64,000 nucleotides of DNA from assembly GCA_964390495.1 (NCBI GenBank), contig CAYMIN010000011.1:1-64000 (forward strand), given 5' to 3'. A model generated the notes under the pieces. That model ran no database searches, had not been told where the DNA came from, and saw only the letters and a program-made list of their open reading frames with translations. Shown here one piece after another: positions 19,778 through 28,806 of this stretch (position 1 is the stretch's first letter; every line of letters begins with the position of its first letter). Position numbers and translations under genes: made by a program. Source of the stretch: UBA11051 sp964390495 (GTDB lineage: Bacteria; Armatimonadota; Zipacnadia; Zipacnadales; UBA11051).

Positions 19778-22018
19778 ATGACTGTTGCTGGTCGCACTGA
19801 AGTCAACCTCAGCGACAACGCAATTGCCGTGCTGGAGCGCAGATACCTCAAGAAAGATGACCAAGGCCGGGCTACGGAGAGCCCGGCTGATTTGTTTGCC
19901 AGAGTGGCTGAGAATATCGCCTCGGCCGAAGCCCTCTATGGCGCCGACGAGGCCGCCGTCAGGCAGTGGGAAGACAAGTTCTATGACCTGATGGCCAACC
20001 TCTACTTCCTGCCTAACAGCCCCACCCTGATGAATGCCGGGCGCGAGTTCCAGCAGCTTTCGGCCTGCTTTGTGCTACCGGTCGAGGACTCGATGGAGAG
20101 CATCTTTGAGGCGGTGAAGAACACCGCCTTGATCCACAAGAGCGGCGGCGGCACCGGCTTTGCCTTCTCGCGCCTGCGGCCCAAGGACGATATCGTCAGT
20201 TCGACCAAGGGCGTCTCCAGCGGGCCGGTTTCGTTCATGAACGTGTTCGACGCTGCCACCGAGGCCATTAAGCAGGGCGGTACCCGACGCGGCGCCAACA
20301 TGGCGATTCTGCGCGTTGACCACCCTGACATCATGGATTTCATCGAGGCCAAGCAGGACAAGTCGAAACTCACCAACTTCAATATCTCCGTGGCCGTTAC
20401 CGAGGACTTCATGGTCGCGGTTGACCAGGGCCGTGACTACGAGCTGATCAATCCGCGCAACGACGAGGTCACCGGCAGCCTCAACGCCCGCGAGGTCTTT
20501 GACCGGATGGTGCAACTGGCTTGGGAGGGCGGCGACCCCGGCATCATCTTCCTCGACCGGCTTAATGCCGATAATCCGACCCCGCACCTCGGCGACATCG
20601 AGAGTACCAATCCCTGTGGCGAGCAGCCGCTGTTGCCCTACGAGTCGTGTAATCTCGGCTCGATCAACCTTTCCGAGGTCGTCAAGGGCGAGCTCACCAA
20701 GGGCAGCATTGACTGGGACATGCTTGCCGACATCGTGCATGCCGCAGTCCGCTTCCTCGATAATGTCATTGACATGAACCGCTTCCCGATACCGGAAATC
20801 GAGGAGATGACCAAGGGCAACCGCAAGATCGGCCTGGGGATCATGGGCTTCACTGACACCTTGATCAAGCTGGGCATCCCGTATAACTCCGAGGAAGCCG
20901 TCGGTGCCGCCGAACAGATCATGTCATTTATCCTCAGCGAGGGGCGCAAGGCCTCCGAGCAACTCGCCGAAGAGCGCGGCGCTTTTCCCAATTGGGAGCA
21001 AAGCACCTACAATAGCGACGACGGTGGGCCCAAGCTGCGTAACGCCACCATTACGACGGTCGCCCCGACCGGCACGATCTCGATCATTGCCGGCGCCTCC
21101 AGCGGCATCGAGCCGTTGTTCGCCGTGGCCTTCAACCGCAATGTGATGGACGGCACGCAGTTGGCCGAGGTCAACCCGGTGTTCGAGGAGGTCGCCAAGG
21201 ACCGCGGCTTCTATTCGCCGGAGATGATTCAGGAGGTCGTAGCCAAGGGCTCGGTCGCAGAAGTGGCAGGGGTCCCGCCGGACGTCAAACGGCTCTTTGT
21301 GACCGCCCATGAAGTTGCCCCGGAGTGGCATATTCGCATCCAGGCCGCCTTCCAGAAATATACCGACAACGCCGTCTCCAAGACCGTCAACTTCGCCAAT
21401 GAGGCTACCGTTGAAGACGTGGAGCATGTCTATCGGCTGGCCTATGAGCTGGGTTGCAAGGGCGTCACCATGTACCGCGACGGCAGCCGCGATGAGCAAG
21501 TGCTCACCACCGCCAAAACTTACCAGGACCAGCAGGTCGGTATCGCACTGGAGCCGCAACCCCGGCCCGAGACCGTGACCGGCGTGACCCGGGCTTTACC
21601 CACCGGCTGCGGCAAGCTCTACATCACCGTCAACAGCGACGACCGCGGGCCGTTTGAGGTCTTCGGCAATATGGGCAAGGCCGGCGGCTGTGCCTCATCG
21701 CAGACCGAGGCGCTGGCGCGGCTGATGTCGCTGGCGTTGCGCTCCGGCATCGCCCCCGAGCATCTCGTCAAACAGCTCAAGGGCATCAGTTGTCACATGC
21801 CGGCCTGGGAACGCGGTGGCGGCAGGATACTTTCGTGCGCCGACGCCTTTGCCAAGGGCCTGGAGCGCGCCATGAGCGACAGCGGCACGCAACTGTCAAT
21901 CGAGTTCGAGGACAACACCGTCAATCACCTCGGCGCTTGTCCTGAGTGCGGCGGCAACCTTACCTACGAAGGCGGCTGTGTCACCTGCCACGCCTGCGGC
22001 TACAGCCAGTGTGACTAA
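19778..22018 (+). CDS. nrdJ: Vitamin B12-dependent (class II) ribonucleotide reductase
   Basis: Adenosylcobalamin-dependent reductase (746 aa) making deoxyribonucleotides without oxygen-dependent radical generation. The core has an N-terminal segment with ACFVLPVEDS (redox Cys), the active-site NPCGEQ motif (Asn, Cys, Glu), SCNLGSINL, and the APTGTIS phosphate-binding motif. A TSCPD domain (about residues 600-690, CGKLYITVNSDD and GGCASSQTEA) and a C-terminal zinc ribbon (CPECGG..CHACGYSQC) complete it. The ATG at 19778 fits the family N-terminus. Tandem promoters precede it and a terminator follows, so it appears monocistronic. It implies a need for cobalamin. Confidence 0.97.
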   Translation: MTVAGRTEVNLSDNAIAVLERRYLKKDDQGRATESPADLFARVAENIASAEALYGADEAAVRQWEDKFYDLMANLYFLPNSPTLMNAGREFQQLSACFVLPVEDSMESIFEAVKNTALIHKSGGGTGFAFSRLRPKDDIVSSTKGVSSGPVSFMNVFDAATEAIKQGGTRRGANMAILRVDHPDIMDFIEAKQDKSKLTNFNISVAVTEDFMVAVDQGRDYELINPRNDEVTGSLNAREVFDRMVQLAWEGGDPGIIFLDRLNADNPTPHLGDIESTNPCGEQPLLPYESCNLGSINLSEVVKGELTKGSIDWDMLADIVHAAVRFLDNVIDMNRFPIPEIEEMTKGNRKIGLGIMGFTDTLIKLGIPYNSEEAVGAAEQIMSFILSEGRKASEQLAEERGAFPNWEQSTYNSDDGGPKLRNATITTVAPTGTISIIAGASSGIEPLFAVAFNRNVMDGTQLAEVNPVFEEVAKDRGFYSPEMIQEVVAKGSVAEVAGVPPDVKRLFVTAHEVAPEWHIRIQAAFQKYTDNAVSKTVNFANEATVEDVEHVYRLAYELGCKGVTMYRDGSRDEQVLTTAKTYQDQQVGIALEPQPRPETVTGVTRALPTGCGKLYITVNSDDRGPFEVFGNMGKAGGCASSQTEALARLMSLALRSGIAPEHLVKQLKGISCHMPAWERGGGRILSCADAFAKGLERAMSDSGTQLSIEFEDNTVNHLGACPECGGNLTYEGGCVTCHACGYSQCD

Positions 22019-22041
22019 CTGCCGCGACCAACTCGACACCG

Positions 22042-22077
22042 GGGGCCTGCCACTGCGGCGGGCCCCGCTTTGGTTTT
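22042..22077 (+). terminator. Rho-independent terminator of nrdJ
   Basis: A 10-bp stem, counting one G-U pair (22042-22051 with 22057-22066), loop of five, followed by GCTTTGGTTTT. Confidence 0.75.
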
Positions 22078-22195
22078 CAGAGTTGACTGACTACCGCTCA
22101 GCCCCAAAGAGTCCGAGGCTCTCAGCAGGTGAAGCGGCCACCACCGCGAAGGAATCAATCCGCTTGTGAGCGTCCGTTTCTGAAGAGGTGCGATC

Positions 22196-22933
22196 ATGTC
22201 CACGGACCCGGGTATCGGCCCCAGGTATCAAAACAGCACCAAATACCATCGCCAGCGGGTAGTTGCCGCACCGGGTTGGGCCCAAGTGCCGCCCTACAAG
22301 CAGTACCAGAATCCGCTGGGCTATGTCGAGCTGCCTGAGCCGCAGCAGGACGGCCCGGGACTATGGCAGACCATCGCCGCCCGCCGCTCGCAGCGGCGCT
22401 TCGCTGATGAGCCGATCAGCCTCCAGCAGCTTGCGCAACTACTCTGGGCGGTCGGCGGCGTGACCGCAGAGGAATTTGGTCGCGCTTTGCGCACCGCCGC
22501 TTCGGCCGGAGCGCTTTACCCGAACGAAACCTATCTGTTGGTCTCCAAGGTCAGCGACTGCCCTGCCGGCATTTACCACTACGAGGTGCTGGAAAACCGC
22601 CTCGCGCGGCTGGCGGAGGGCGATTTCTCCCTGGAGATCGCCCAGGCCTGTTGCGATCAGCGCTTCTGTACCAGGGCCGGAGTGGTATTTGCCTGGGGTG
22701 CGGTGGTGGCTCGTTGCGCGCACAAGTACGCCGACCGCGCCTACCGCTATATCTATCTCGACGCCGGCCATCTCGGCGCCCATCTGCAACTGGCCGCCCA
22801 AGCCCTGGGCTTGGGCAGTGTCAATATCGGCGCCTTCTTCGATGACGAGGTCAACCACCTGCTGGGTCTTGATGGCACCGCCGAGACGGTCGTCTATCTC
22901 GCCGCAGTCGGCACACTTGAAGATACGGGATAG
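22196..22933 (+). CDS. SagB/ThcOx-type nitroreductase family protein
   Basis: FMN-dependent oxidoreductase of the SagB/ThcOx branch of the nitroreductase superfamily (245 aa). FMN contacts are expected from the RRSQRRFADEPISLQQLAQL segment near residue 63, the ASAGALYPNE motif near residue 100, and the late GHLGAHLQLAAQALGLG segment. SagB-like enzymes oxidise azoline rings in modified peptides, but no cyclodehydratase or precursor peptide gene is nearby. The substrate is unknown and a general reductase role is equally possible. The ATG follows GAAGAGG by seven bases. The DUF456 gene starts eight bases downstream, so the two form an operon. Confidence 0.88.
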   Translation: MSTDPGIGPRYQNSTKYHRQRVVAAPGWAQVPPYKQYQNPLGYVELPEPQQDGPGLWQTIAARRSQRRFADEPISLQQLAQLLWAVGGVTAEEFGRALRTAASAGALYPNETYLLVSKVSDCPAGIYHYEVLENRLARLAEGDFSLEIAQACCDQRFCTRAGVVFAWGAVVARCAHKYADRAYRYIYLDAGHLGAHLQLAAQALGLGSVNIGAFFDDEVNHLLGLDGTAETVVYLAAVGTLEDTG

Positions 22934-22940
22934 CCCCAAC

Positions 22941-23531
22941 ATGCTGATGACCATCTTGATCATCTTAGGCTACATCGTGTTTGCTCTGGTGCTGCTTGCC
23001 GGGGTGCTTGCCGCGGTTATGGGGCTGCCCGGCACCACCCTGATCCTGATTGACGCCATCGTCTATTCGGCGATCAGCGGCTGGGAACGGCTGCCGTGGT
23101 GGGTGCTGCTGATTCTGGGGGTCATGGCCGTCATCGCCGAAAGCAGCGACAGTCTGATCGCCGCGATGGGCGCCAAGGCCGGCGGCGGGAGCAATAAGAC
23201 CAGCGCCGTGGTCCTAGTCGGGACCATCATCGGCGCAATTGTGGGCGGGGCAGTGCTGTCTCCGATTCTGTCGCTGCTGGGTCTTGCCGGCGGGCCAATC
23301 GGCTTTCTGGTGGGAATCGTGCTGCCTCCGCTGGTCGGCGGCCTCGCCGGCGGCTTTTTCTCGGCCTACTACTACGAGAAGCGCAGCGGCAAGAGCCGTG
23401 AGGAGGCGCTGCAGGCAGGCTGGGGCGCTTTCCTGGGACGGATGGGGGCCGGGCTGATGAAGGCGCTGGTGGGGTGCGTAATGATCGCGATCATCATCTA
23501 CACCATCATCGCGACTGCACCATCGGGCTAG
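22941..23531 (+). CDS. DUF456 family membrane protein
   Basis: A 196-aa integral membrane protein with about four to five hydrophobic segments. The GLPGTTLILIDAIVY segment near residue 27, the GGSNKTS loop near 80 and the G-rich GGAVLSPILSLLG and PPLVGGLAGGFF helices are typical of DUF456, whose function is not known. It starts eight bases after the SagB-like gene; the ribosome binding site is weak (ACGGGA), suggesting translational coupling. Confidence 0.85.
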   Translation: MLMTILIILGYIVFALVLLAGVLAAVMGLPGTTLILIDAIVYSAISGWERLPWWVLLILGVMAVIAESSDSLIAAMGAKAGGGSNKTSAVVLVGTIIGAIVGGAVLSPILSLLGLAGGPIGFLVGIVLPPLVGGLAGGFFSAYYYEKRSGKSREEALQAGWGAFLGRMGAGLMKALVGCVMIAIIIYTIIATAPSG

Positions 23532-23565
23532 TTCATGGTCTTGGCTGCTGAGGCACGCGGCTGCT

Positions 23566-24399
23566 TCAGGGGACAATGAATCTGATGAGGTTCGGTGTCG
23601 CCAACGCCACTTTGACCGCGCTGGGTGCCCAGGGCCACAGCGCAGGCGCATAGGGCATTATCACGCACCTGGCCGGCCACTCCACCGTCGCCAGAGGCAC
23701 TGCCTCGACCGCCGTGCGGTTCAGCACCTGCAGCTCGGACTCCACGTGAAAAGCCTTGAGCGCGTTCTCCAGCTCAGCGGCCACCCGCTCTTCGTGCTCC
23801 GAGGCCATTTCCACCACGGCGATTTTCAGAGGGATGTTGAGCGTCGAGCACAGCTCACCGGCCAGGCTCAGCGAGCGGCCGCCGGCGGCATCGTCGCGGT
23901 AGATCAGCATCGCCGTGTCCAGCGCGTGGTAGTTGTGTGGACATACCATCAGCGGGGCCGGACAGTGGCGGAGCAGATGCCGCAGATTGCCGCCGAGATG
24001 GTGACGCTGGCCGCGTTTCGGCTCACTGCTCTCGCCGACCACCAGCAACTGGTAGAGCCGCGCCATCTCGGTCAGCTTCTCGCCGGCACGGCCGAATACC
24101 TGACGCGAGCTACAGGGCACCTTGGCGTTGCGGCAGGCTTCCACTGCCGCCTCCAGCGGCGCTTCGGTCTGCAGCGAGGTATCGGGTTCGGCTTCCAGGC
24201 CGGCTTCGGCGGCTGCCAGGGTGGCCTCGACCGGCCCCGGCTCGGCGAGCAGGGCAAGCTCGGTATCGCTGCCGACAGTCTCCTCGGCATGGACCAGATG
24301 AACCCAGGCCTGGGCGGCCTCGGCGATATCCAGCGCCTGCTGGAGGGCGGCCCGGGCACTGCGCGAATCGTCATAGCCTACCAGGATATTTCTCAGCAT
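23566..24399 (-). CDS. Universal stress protein (two-domain)
   Basis: A 277-aa UspA-family protein. The first domain starts NILVGYDDSRSARAALQQAL and ends with a G-rich nucleotide-binding loop (VVGESSEPKRGQ, then HLLRHCPAPLMVCP). The second half (from about residue 155) is a degenerate Usp repeat. Usp proteins bind ATP or respond to stress; the specific role is unknown. Its start overlaps the PqqD-like gene by seven bases, so it is the last gene of the six-gene minus-strand operon that begins with the SPOR protein. Confidence 0.85.
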   Translation of the reverse strand: MLRNILVGYDDSRSARAALQQALDIAEAAQAWVHLVHAEETVGSDTELALLAEPGPVEATLAAAEAGLEAEPDTSLQTEAPLEAAVEACRNAKVPCSSRQVFGRAGEKLTEMARLYQLLVVGESSEPKRGQRHHLGGNLRHLLRHCPAPLMVCPHNYHALDTAMLIYRDDAAGGRSLSLAGELCSTLNIPLKIAVVEMASEHEERVAAELENALKAFHVESELQVLNRTAVEAVPLATVEWPARCVIMPYAPALWPWAPSAVKVALATPNLIRFIVP

Positions 24400-25034
24400 C
24401 GCGACTCACCGTTCACCTCGGGGTCGTCTGCGGGTTCGGGAGCATCCGGGGCTTGATCTTGCTGGAGCTCGCCGGCGGATTGCTCCATCTCTGCGAGTAT
24501 CCGCCGGGTCTCAGCCGCTGCCTCCGCCGCCTGCTGCTCGGCGGCGGCGAGCTGCTGCTCGGTGGTGGCCACCTCTTCCAGGCCGATGATCTCCTGACCC
24601 GCTACTCCCGCCTCCTCCGCTATCTTCCTGTCGATCATAAAGCCGACCATACCGCGCTTGCCGAGCATGCGCAGGTATTCGGTCAGGGTCAGGTCCACCT
24701 CCTGGCGGTTGAGCTTGTACTTGGCGGCCAAGACCTCGACGATTTCCCTGACCGTGTACTGGCCGTCGCAGTGGTGCCAGACCACCGAGCCCAGCTCATC
24801 CAGTTCGATCGGCTTCTGCTCGGGCACCATGAAGAGCCATCCCAGGGCCTTGCCGGCCAGGTCGCCGCGCCGTGGCAGGGTCACCACCACATTCCCCTCA
24901 TCGTTGACCTTCCACGGCAGGGAGGGATTGCGCACAGGCCGGGCTCCCATCGCCTGCTCGCGACTCAGTTGCGGCTTAGGCTTTCTCAGCCTAAGCCTGA
25001 CCAGCAGGTTATTGATATTGTCCATTACGCCCAA
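24393..25034 (-). CDS. PqqD-like domain protein with coiled-coil tail
   Basis: A 213-aa protein. Residues about 30-135 match the PqqD peptide-binding fold (RNPSLPWKVNDEGNVVVTLP, then LDELGSVVWHHCDGQYTVREI and EVDLTLTEYLRMLGKRGMV). A Glu/Ala-rich coiled coil follows (about 155-190), then an acidic tail. PqqD domains normally present precursor peptides to radical SAM enzymes, but no such enzyme or PQQ gene is in the window. The start is TTG at 25034, ten bases after AAAGGAGG; an ATG nine bases later is possible. It overlaps the stress protein gene. Confidence 0.75.
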   Translation of the reverse strand: MGVMDNINNLLVRLRLRKPKPQLSREQAMGARPVRNPSLPWKVNDEGNVVVTLPRRGDLAGKALGWLFMVPEQKPIELDELGSVVWHHCDGQYTVREIVEVLAAKYKLNRQEVDLTLTEYLRMLGKRGMVGFMIDRKIAEEAGVAGQEIIGLEEVATTEQQLAAAEQQAAEAAAETRRILAEMEQSAGELQQDQAPDAPEPADDPEVNGESRC

Positions 25035-25103
25035 GCCGCTGCCGCCTCCTTTAGATTGAGGTTAAGTGCGTGACTGCTTGGGGCTCGAGTCTGCTGGACG
25101 CAG

Positions 25104-25994
25104 CTACTTCACCAGCCTCAGGTGGTCGGCGTAGCCCTCGGAGAGGGTCAGTATGGTCACTTCCGGCGGGCAGTTGAACCTGGCTACGACTCCTGCGCCG
25201 GCTCCTCGGCTGACATAGCCGAGGGTGTGTTCCCCCACCCGCATCAGCCCCGCGGCGCGGTGGCGGTGACGCCACACCGGGGCCCACGGTGCGCCGAGGT
25301 ACGGAAGCTGCACCTGGCCCCCGTGGGTGTGGCCGCATAGTATCATGTCCGCCCACTCCACCCCCGGTTCGTCAAAGATATCAGGGCTGTGTGCCAGCAG
25401 AATCTTGAAATCCCCATCGGGCGCCTCCGCCAGGGCTTTAGCGAGATCATCGTAGCCGCAGGAAGGGTCGCCGATCCCTGCGATGACCACCAACCGGTTT
25501 CTTACTTCTACACAGCGGTGCTCGTTGACCAGCGCGTCCAGACCGATGGCGTTCATCGCGGCGACCCACTCCGGGATGGCTACGGGTGTGGGCGTGTCCC
25601 AGAATACCGACATCTCCGGCGAGTGGTCCAGGTCATGGTTGCCCAGTACCGCATATACTCCGTACTCCGCGGCCAGCGGTTCGAGTACCTCAGCAGCCAG
25701 GTCGGCGTACCACGAGCGGTGTCCCAGGTCGCCGGTGAGCAAGATCATGTCGGGTTGCTGGGCCATGATCTCGGCCACCGCCTGCCGCCCGATGGCTATC
25801 ACCTGCCGGCTGTTGCGCAGGTGCAAGTCGGACAGATGGGCCAGCTTGAAACCCTCCAGCTCCGCGGGCAGGCCGCCGCTATGGACGCGCACCTGCTCGG
25901 TTGCCAGACGCCTGGGCTCGACCCGGCAGGCATAGTACAGAAACGCCGCCGCCAGCAACAGTATCGCCCACAGTATGATACTAGTCAACAGCAT
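25104..25994 (-). CDS. Membrane-anchored metallophosphoesterase (YkuE/YaeI-like)
   Basis: Calcineurin-like phosphoesterase of 296 aa with an N-terminal membrane anchor (about residues 3-22) and the dinuclear metal motifs SDLHLRN, TGDLG, GNHDLD, LAHSPD and CGHTHGGQ in order. This branch acts on phospholipid headgroups or related phosphoesters at the membrane; the substrate here is unknown. ATG at 25994 follows AGGAAG by nine bases; an ATG at 26003 abuts that site and is less likely. It overlaps the upstream membrane protein gene by 14 bases. Confidence 0.92.
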   Translation of the reverse strand: MLLTSIILWAILLLAAAFLYYACRVEPRRLATEQVRVHSGGLPAELEGFKLAHLSDLHLRNSRQVIAIGRQAVAEIMAQQPDMILLTGDLGHRSWYADLAAEVLEPLAAEYGVYAVLGNHDLDHSPEMSVFWDTPTPVAIPEWVAAMNAIGLDALVNEHRCVEVRNRLVVIAGIGDPSCGYDDLAKALAEAPDGDFKILLAHSPDIFDEPGVEWADMILCGHTHGGQVQLPYLGAPWAPVWRHRHRAAGLMRVGEHTLGYVSRGAGAGVVARFNCPPEVTILTLSEGYADHLRLVK

Positions 25995-26376
25995 TATCAG
26001 CATCTTCCTGTTCTGCTTCCGGCGGCTCAGGAGCCGGAATCCGCCTGACCTGCCAGACCACCAGCGCCCAGAGGCCGACAACAATAATCACCGATACCAG
26101 CAGAGCCGCCAGCCTGCAAGCGTCCAGATTGGCTGTGCGAACGGCCGGTGGGACAGTATCCACCTCGATCAGCGGGCCCCCGACCAGATAGCGATACGCC
26201 ATCATTACGCCCACCGTGCCCAGCAGGGCCGCCCAGAAGGTCGCCATTACGCCGCCTATCTGCCTGGCCGACTGGCCGGCAGCCAGCGACTTGACGTAGA
26301 TCATCAGGCTGATCAGCGCGCCTGCGGGTATCGCCACTGCCACTAATCGTCCCCAAGCGCCCGGATCATCCATCAT
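25981..26376 (-). CDS. Hypothetical three-helix membrane protein
   Basis: Not recognised. A 131-aa protein with three predicted membrane helices (about residues 9-30, 40-62 and 88-110) and an acidic, proline-containing tail. The start codon overlaps the deoB stop in an ATGA arrangement, and its end overlaps the phosphoesterase start. A GGGAGG site precedes the first of two ATG codons. Position in the operon suggests co-expression with the phosphoesterase; no function can be assigned. Confidence 0.75.
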   Translation of the reverse strand: MMDDPGAWGRLVAVAIPAGALISLMIYVKSLAAGQSARQIGGVMATFWAALLGTVGVMMAYRYLVGGPLIEVDTVPPAVRTANLDACRLAALLVSVIIVVGLWALVVWQVRRIPAPEPPEAEQEDADNAVD

Positions 26377-27569
26377 TGCCCGCTGCCTCCCGCGGTGTTA
26401 GCGCGAAGTAGTGCGCCGATTTCCCGGCTGTGCTCACCCGCGTCCACTCCCAGTAGGTTGCAGACGGCATCTCCGACCAATCTCAGGCCTGCGATGGTGC
26501 CCAGATTGGCCGGCTGAATCCGCTTTCCGTACATAATCAAGGGCACATACTCCCGCGAGTGGTCGGTGCTCGGCGTAGCCGGGTCGCAGCCGTGGTCAGC
26601 GGTGATGATGAGGACCTCATCTTCGGCTAGCTCGGTGATAAAGCCGCCCAGCCAGCTATCAAATTCGGCCAGAGCGTCGGCATAGCCTGCGAGATTGTTA
26701 CGATGCCCGTAGAGCGTGTCGAAGTCCACCAGATTGGCGAATACCAGGTCGCACTCGCCGGCTGCCCACAGCTTTTCAATTACCCGCATTCCGGCGGCGT
26801 TGTCGGCGGTATGTATCTGCTCGGCGCAGCCACGGCCACTGTAGATTTCGCCGATCTTGCCCACCGCGCAGATGCGAATGCCCGCAGCCGCCAGCAGGTC
26901 GAGGGCCAGCGGCTCCGGCGGCGGCAGAGGAAAATCACGGCGCCGCTCGGTGCGCACAAAGCTTCCCGGCGGTCCCGTGAAGGGCCTGGCGATCACGCGC
27001 GCCACGGCGTGTTCTCCGCTGCAGAGCCGCCGCGCTTGCCGGCAACACTCGTATAGCTCCGCGACCCCGACAACCTGCTCGTGGGCGGCTATCTGTAGCA
27101 CGCTGTCGGCCGAGGTATAGACGATCAGGGCGCCGGTCGCGAGTTGCCGGGGCCCCAGCTCTTCGATGATCTGGGTACCCGAGGCCGGCCGGTTGCCGAT
27201 GATCTCCCGGCCCCAGGCGCTACTCAGCCGCCCAATCAGGTCGGCAGGGAAGCCGTCGGGGTAGGTGGGGAACGGCTGCGGCATGACGTGCCCCATCAAC
27301 TCCCAGTGGCCGACGAGGGTATCTTTTCCGGCTGAGAGGGTCCTAAGCCGCCCGATGCCTGCCTGCGGCGTCGCCCGTGGGAGGCAACTTACGCCCTCGA
27401 TAGCGCCGAGGCCGAGGCGGGTCAGGGTCGGCAACTGCAAGCGGCTCTCGGAGACGACGTGGCACAGCGTATGACTGGCCTGATCACCGTAGCGGTCGGC
27501 ATCCGGCAAAGCGCCGATGCCGAGACTGTCGCAGACGATCAGGACTATGCGCCCTAGCGCGCGGCCCAG
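26373..27569 (-). CDS. deoB: Phosphopentomutase (non-standard start codon)
   Basis: Alkaline phosphatase-superfamily mutase interconverting ribose/deoxyribose 1- and 5-phosphates in nucleoside salvage. The C-terminal metal motifs ADHGCDPATPSTDHSRE and the mid-protein GHWELMG are clear. The first usable standard start (TTG at 27509) would remove the conserved N-terminal metal-binding strand, which is encoded upstream as RIVLIVCDSLGIGALPDADR. Between the stop of the preceding gene (27573-27575) and that strand there is no ATG, GTG or TTG in frame. The coordinates given use CTG at 27567-27569, giving 398 aa, the normal family length. A single extra base in the GGG just after the out-of-frame ATGA (27571-27574) would also explain it. 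Confidence 0.85.
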   Translation of the reverse strand: MGRALGRIVLIVCDSLGIGALPDADRYGDQASHTLCHVVSESRLQLPTLTRLGLGAIEGVSCLPRATPQAGIGRLRTLSAGKDTLVGHWELMGHVMPQPFPTYPDGFPADLIGRLSSAWGREIIGNRPASGTQIIEELGPRQLATGALIVYTSADSVLQIAAHEQVVGVAELYECCRQARRLCSGEHAVARVIARPFTGPPGSFVRTERRRDFPLPPPEPLALDLLAAAGIRICAVGKIGEIYSGRGCAEQIHTADNAAGMRVIEKLWAAGECDLVFANLVDFDTLYGHRNNLAGYADALAEFDSWLGGFITELAEDEVLIITADHGCDPATPSTDHSREYVPLIMYGKRIQPANLGTIAGLRLVGDAVCNLLGVDAGEHSREIGALLRANTAGGSGQ

Positions 27570-27572
27570 GGC

Positions 27573-28265
27573 TCATCGCACCCCCACGGTGACTTCATAG
27601 CCGGCTGCGGCCAGCTCTTCGGCCAGCTTGTCGGCCTGTTGGCGATTGGCAAACGCCCCGACGTTGACCCGCCGGTAGGTCTTATCGCCGACGGTGGCTT
27701 TGGTTAGGTAAGGCTGATAGCCCTTGGACTTCAGCTCCTGCAGCATTCTTTGCGAATTCTCGGGGTTGAGAAACGAGCCGGCGATGACAACATAGCGGCC
27801 GCTCGGGGTGGTTGCGGTTTCCTCGGCGCTAGCTGCGCCTGATTCGCTGTCGGCCTGCTCGGAGGTGTAGTCGGACCACTGCGAGGTGCCCTCGGTTTCG
27901 CCCTCCTGGGCTGCGCCTTGAGCCGAGGTGTCTGCGGCCTCCTCGGCGTCGGCTCCCTGCTCGGTGGCGACGAATTCGCGATTGGCTCGGGCGGCCTCGG
28001 CCTCTGAGCCCTCGCGCTCCTCGATCTCGACCTTGGCCTTCTCAGGTGGAGGCTTCTCGGCCTCCTCCGCCTCGGCGGCACTGTCCTGCACCTGCACGAC
28101 GATTTCCGGAGCGCCTTGCTCAATCTCGGCTTCGCTGAACATCGTGCCGAGATAGCGGCGGCCGATGTAGAAGGAGACAACGCCCAGTACCAGGCACATC
28201 GCCACAACCTTGGCCCAGAATATCACTATGTCTTGCCACGTGACCCGCTCTGCTGCCGATGCCAT
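27573..28265 (-). CDS. SPOR-domain membrane protein
   Basis: A 230-aa bitopic protein: a short cytoplasmic N-terminus, one membrane helix (about residues 12-34), a long acidic Glu/Ala-rich linker (about 45-155) and a C-terminal SPOR domain (about 158-230, RYVVIAGSF..YRRVNVGAF). SPOR domains bind denuded peptidoglycan at division sites, so a role in division or wall remodelling is likely. ATG at 28265 follows GGAGA by eight bases; the upstream extension is arginine-rich and unconserved. It is the first gene of the six-gene minus-strand operon; its stop lies three bases before the apparent deoB start. Confidence 0.85.
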   Translation of the reverse strand: MASAAERVTWQDIVIFWAKVVAMCLVLGVVSFYIGRRYLGTMFSEAEIEQGAPEIVVQVQDSAAEAEEAEKPPPEKAKVEIEEREGSEAEAARANREFVATEQGADAEEAADTSAQGAAQEGETEGTSQWSDYTSEQADSESGAASAEETATTPSGRYVVIAGSFLNPENSQRMLQELKSKGYQPYLTKATVGDKTYRRVNVGAFANRQQADKLAEELAAAGYEVTVGVR

Positions 28266-28497
28266 CTGTCTTCTCCAGGGGCCTGCGCAAGCGCCGCCAC
28301 TAGTCGGTGGCCGGGCGCTGATTGTGGCGCAAAGTGGAGGCCGCCTCGCGACCATTCTATCACGGATTTCAGCATCTGCGCAACTCGGCGGACCCGATAC
28401 CGTCGCTAGCCGCACTACGGGGCGCGGGAAGGACTGCGGCATCAAGCGCGGGAACCTTGCTACGCCGTTACTATCAAGAGCGGGAGATACCTTTACG

Positions 28498-28734
28498 ATG
28501 CCCGACCAGATCACCGTAGATGAGATGCTGCAGAAGGCCCAGGCCTATCTCAAGTCACATTACGGCGAGGACACGGTGCGGATGGACATCCTGGAGAATG
28601 CCGTGGAGAACGGGGATGGCACGATCCGGGTCGAGTGCACGGTGAGCCTCGCCGGCCGCAACTCCGACTGGGTCAAGACCTTCTATTTCGCCGCCGGTGA
28701 GGTCGTCAACATGACGGCACGCCGTATCAGCTAG
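28498..28734 (+). CDS. Small hypothetical protein
   Basis: Not recognised. A 78-aa soluble alpha/beta protein (TVDEMLQKAQAYLKSHYG, then a beta-rich GTIRVECTVSLAG and VKTFYFAAGEVVNMTARRI). ATG at 28498 is preceded by CGGGAG at 11 bases. It is transcribed divergently from the SPOR operon. The composition and alternating hydrophobic pattern look like a real protein. Confidence 0.6.
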   Translation: MPDQITVDEMLQKAQAYLKSHYGEDTVRMDILENAVENGDGTIRVECTVSLAGRNSDWVKTFYFAAGEVVNMTARRIS

Positions 28735-28806
28735 GCTCCTCGCAACGGCTCAAGTGGTGGGCTAGAGTCCCTACGCAACTACGCAACTCCCAGTCTGGCC
28801 GCGGCT

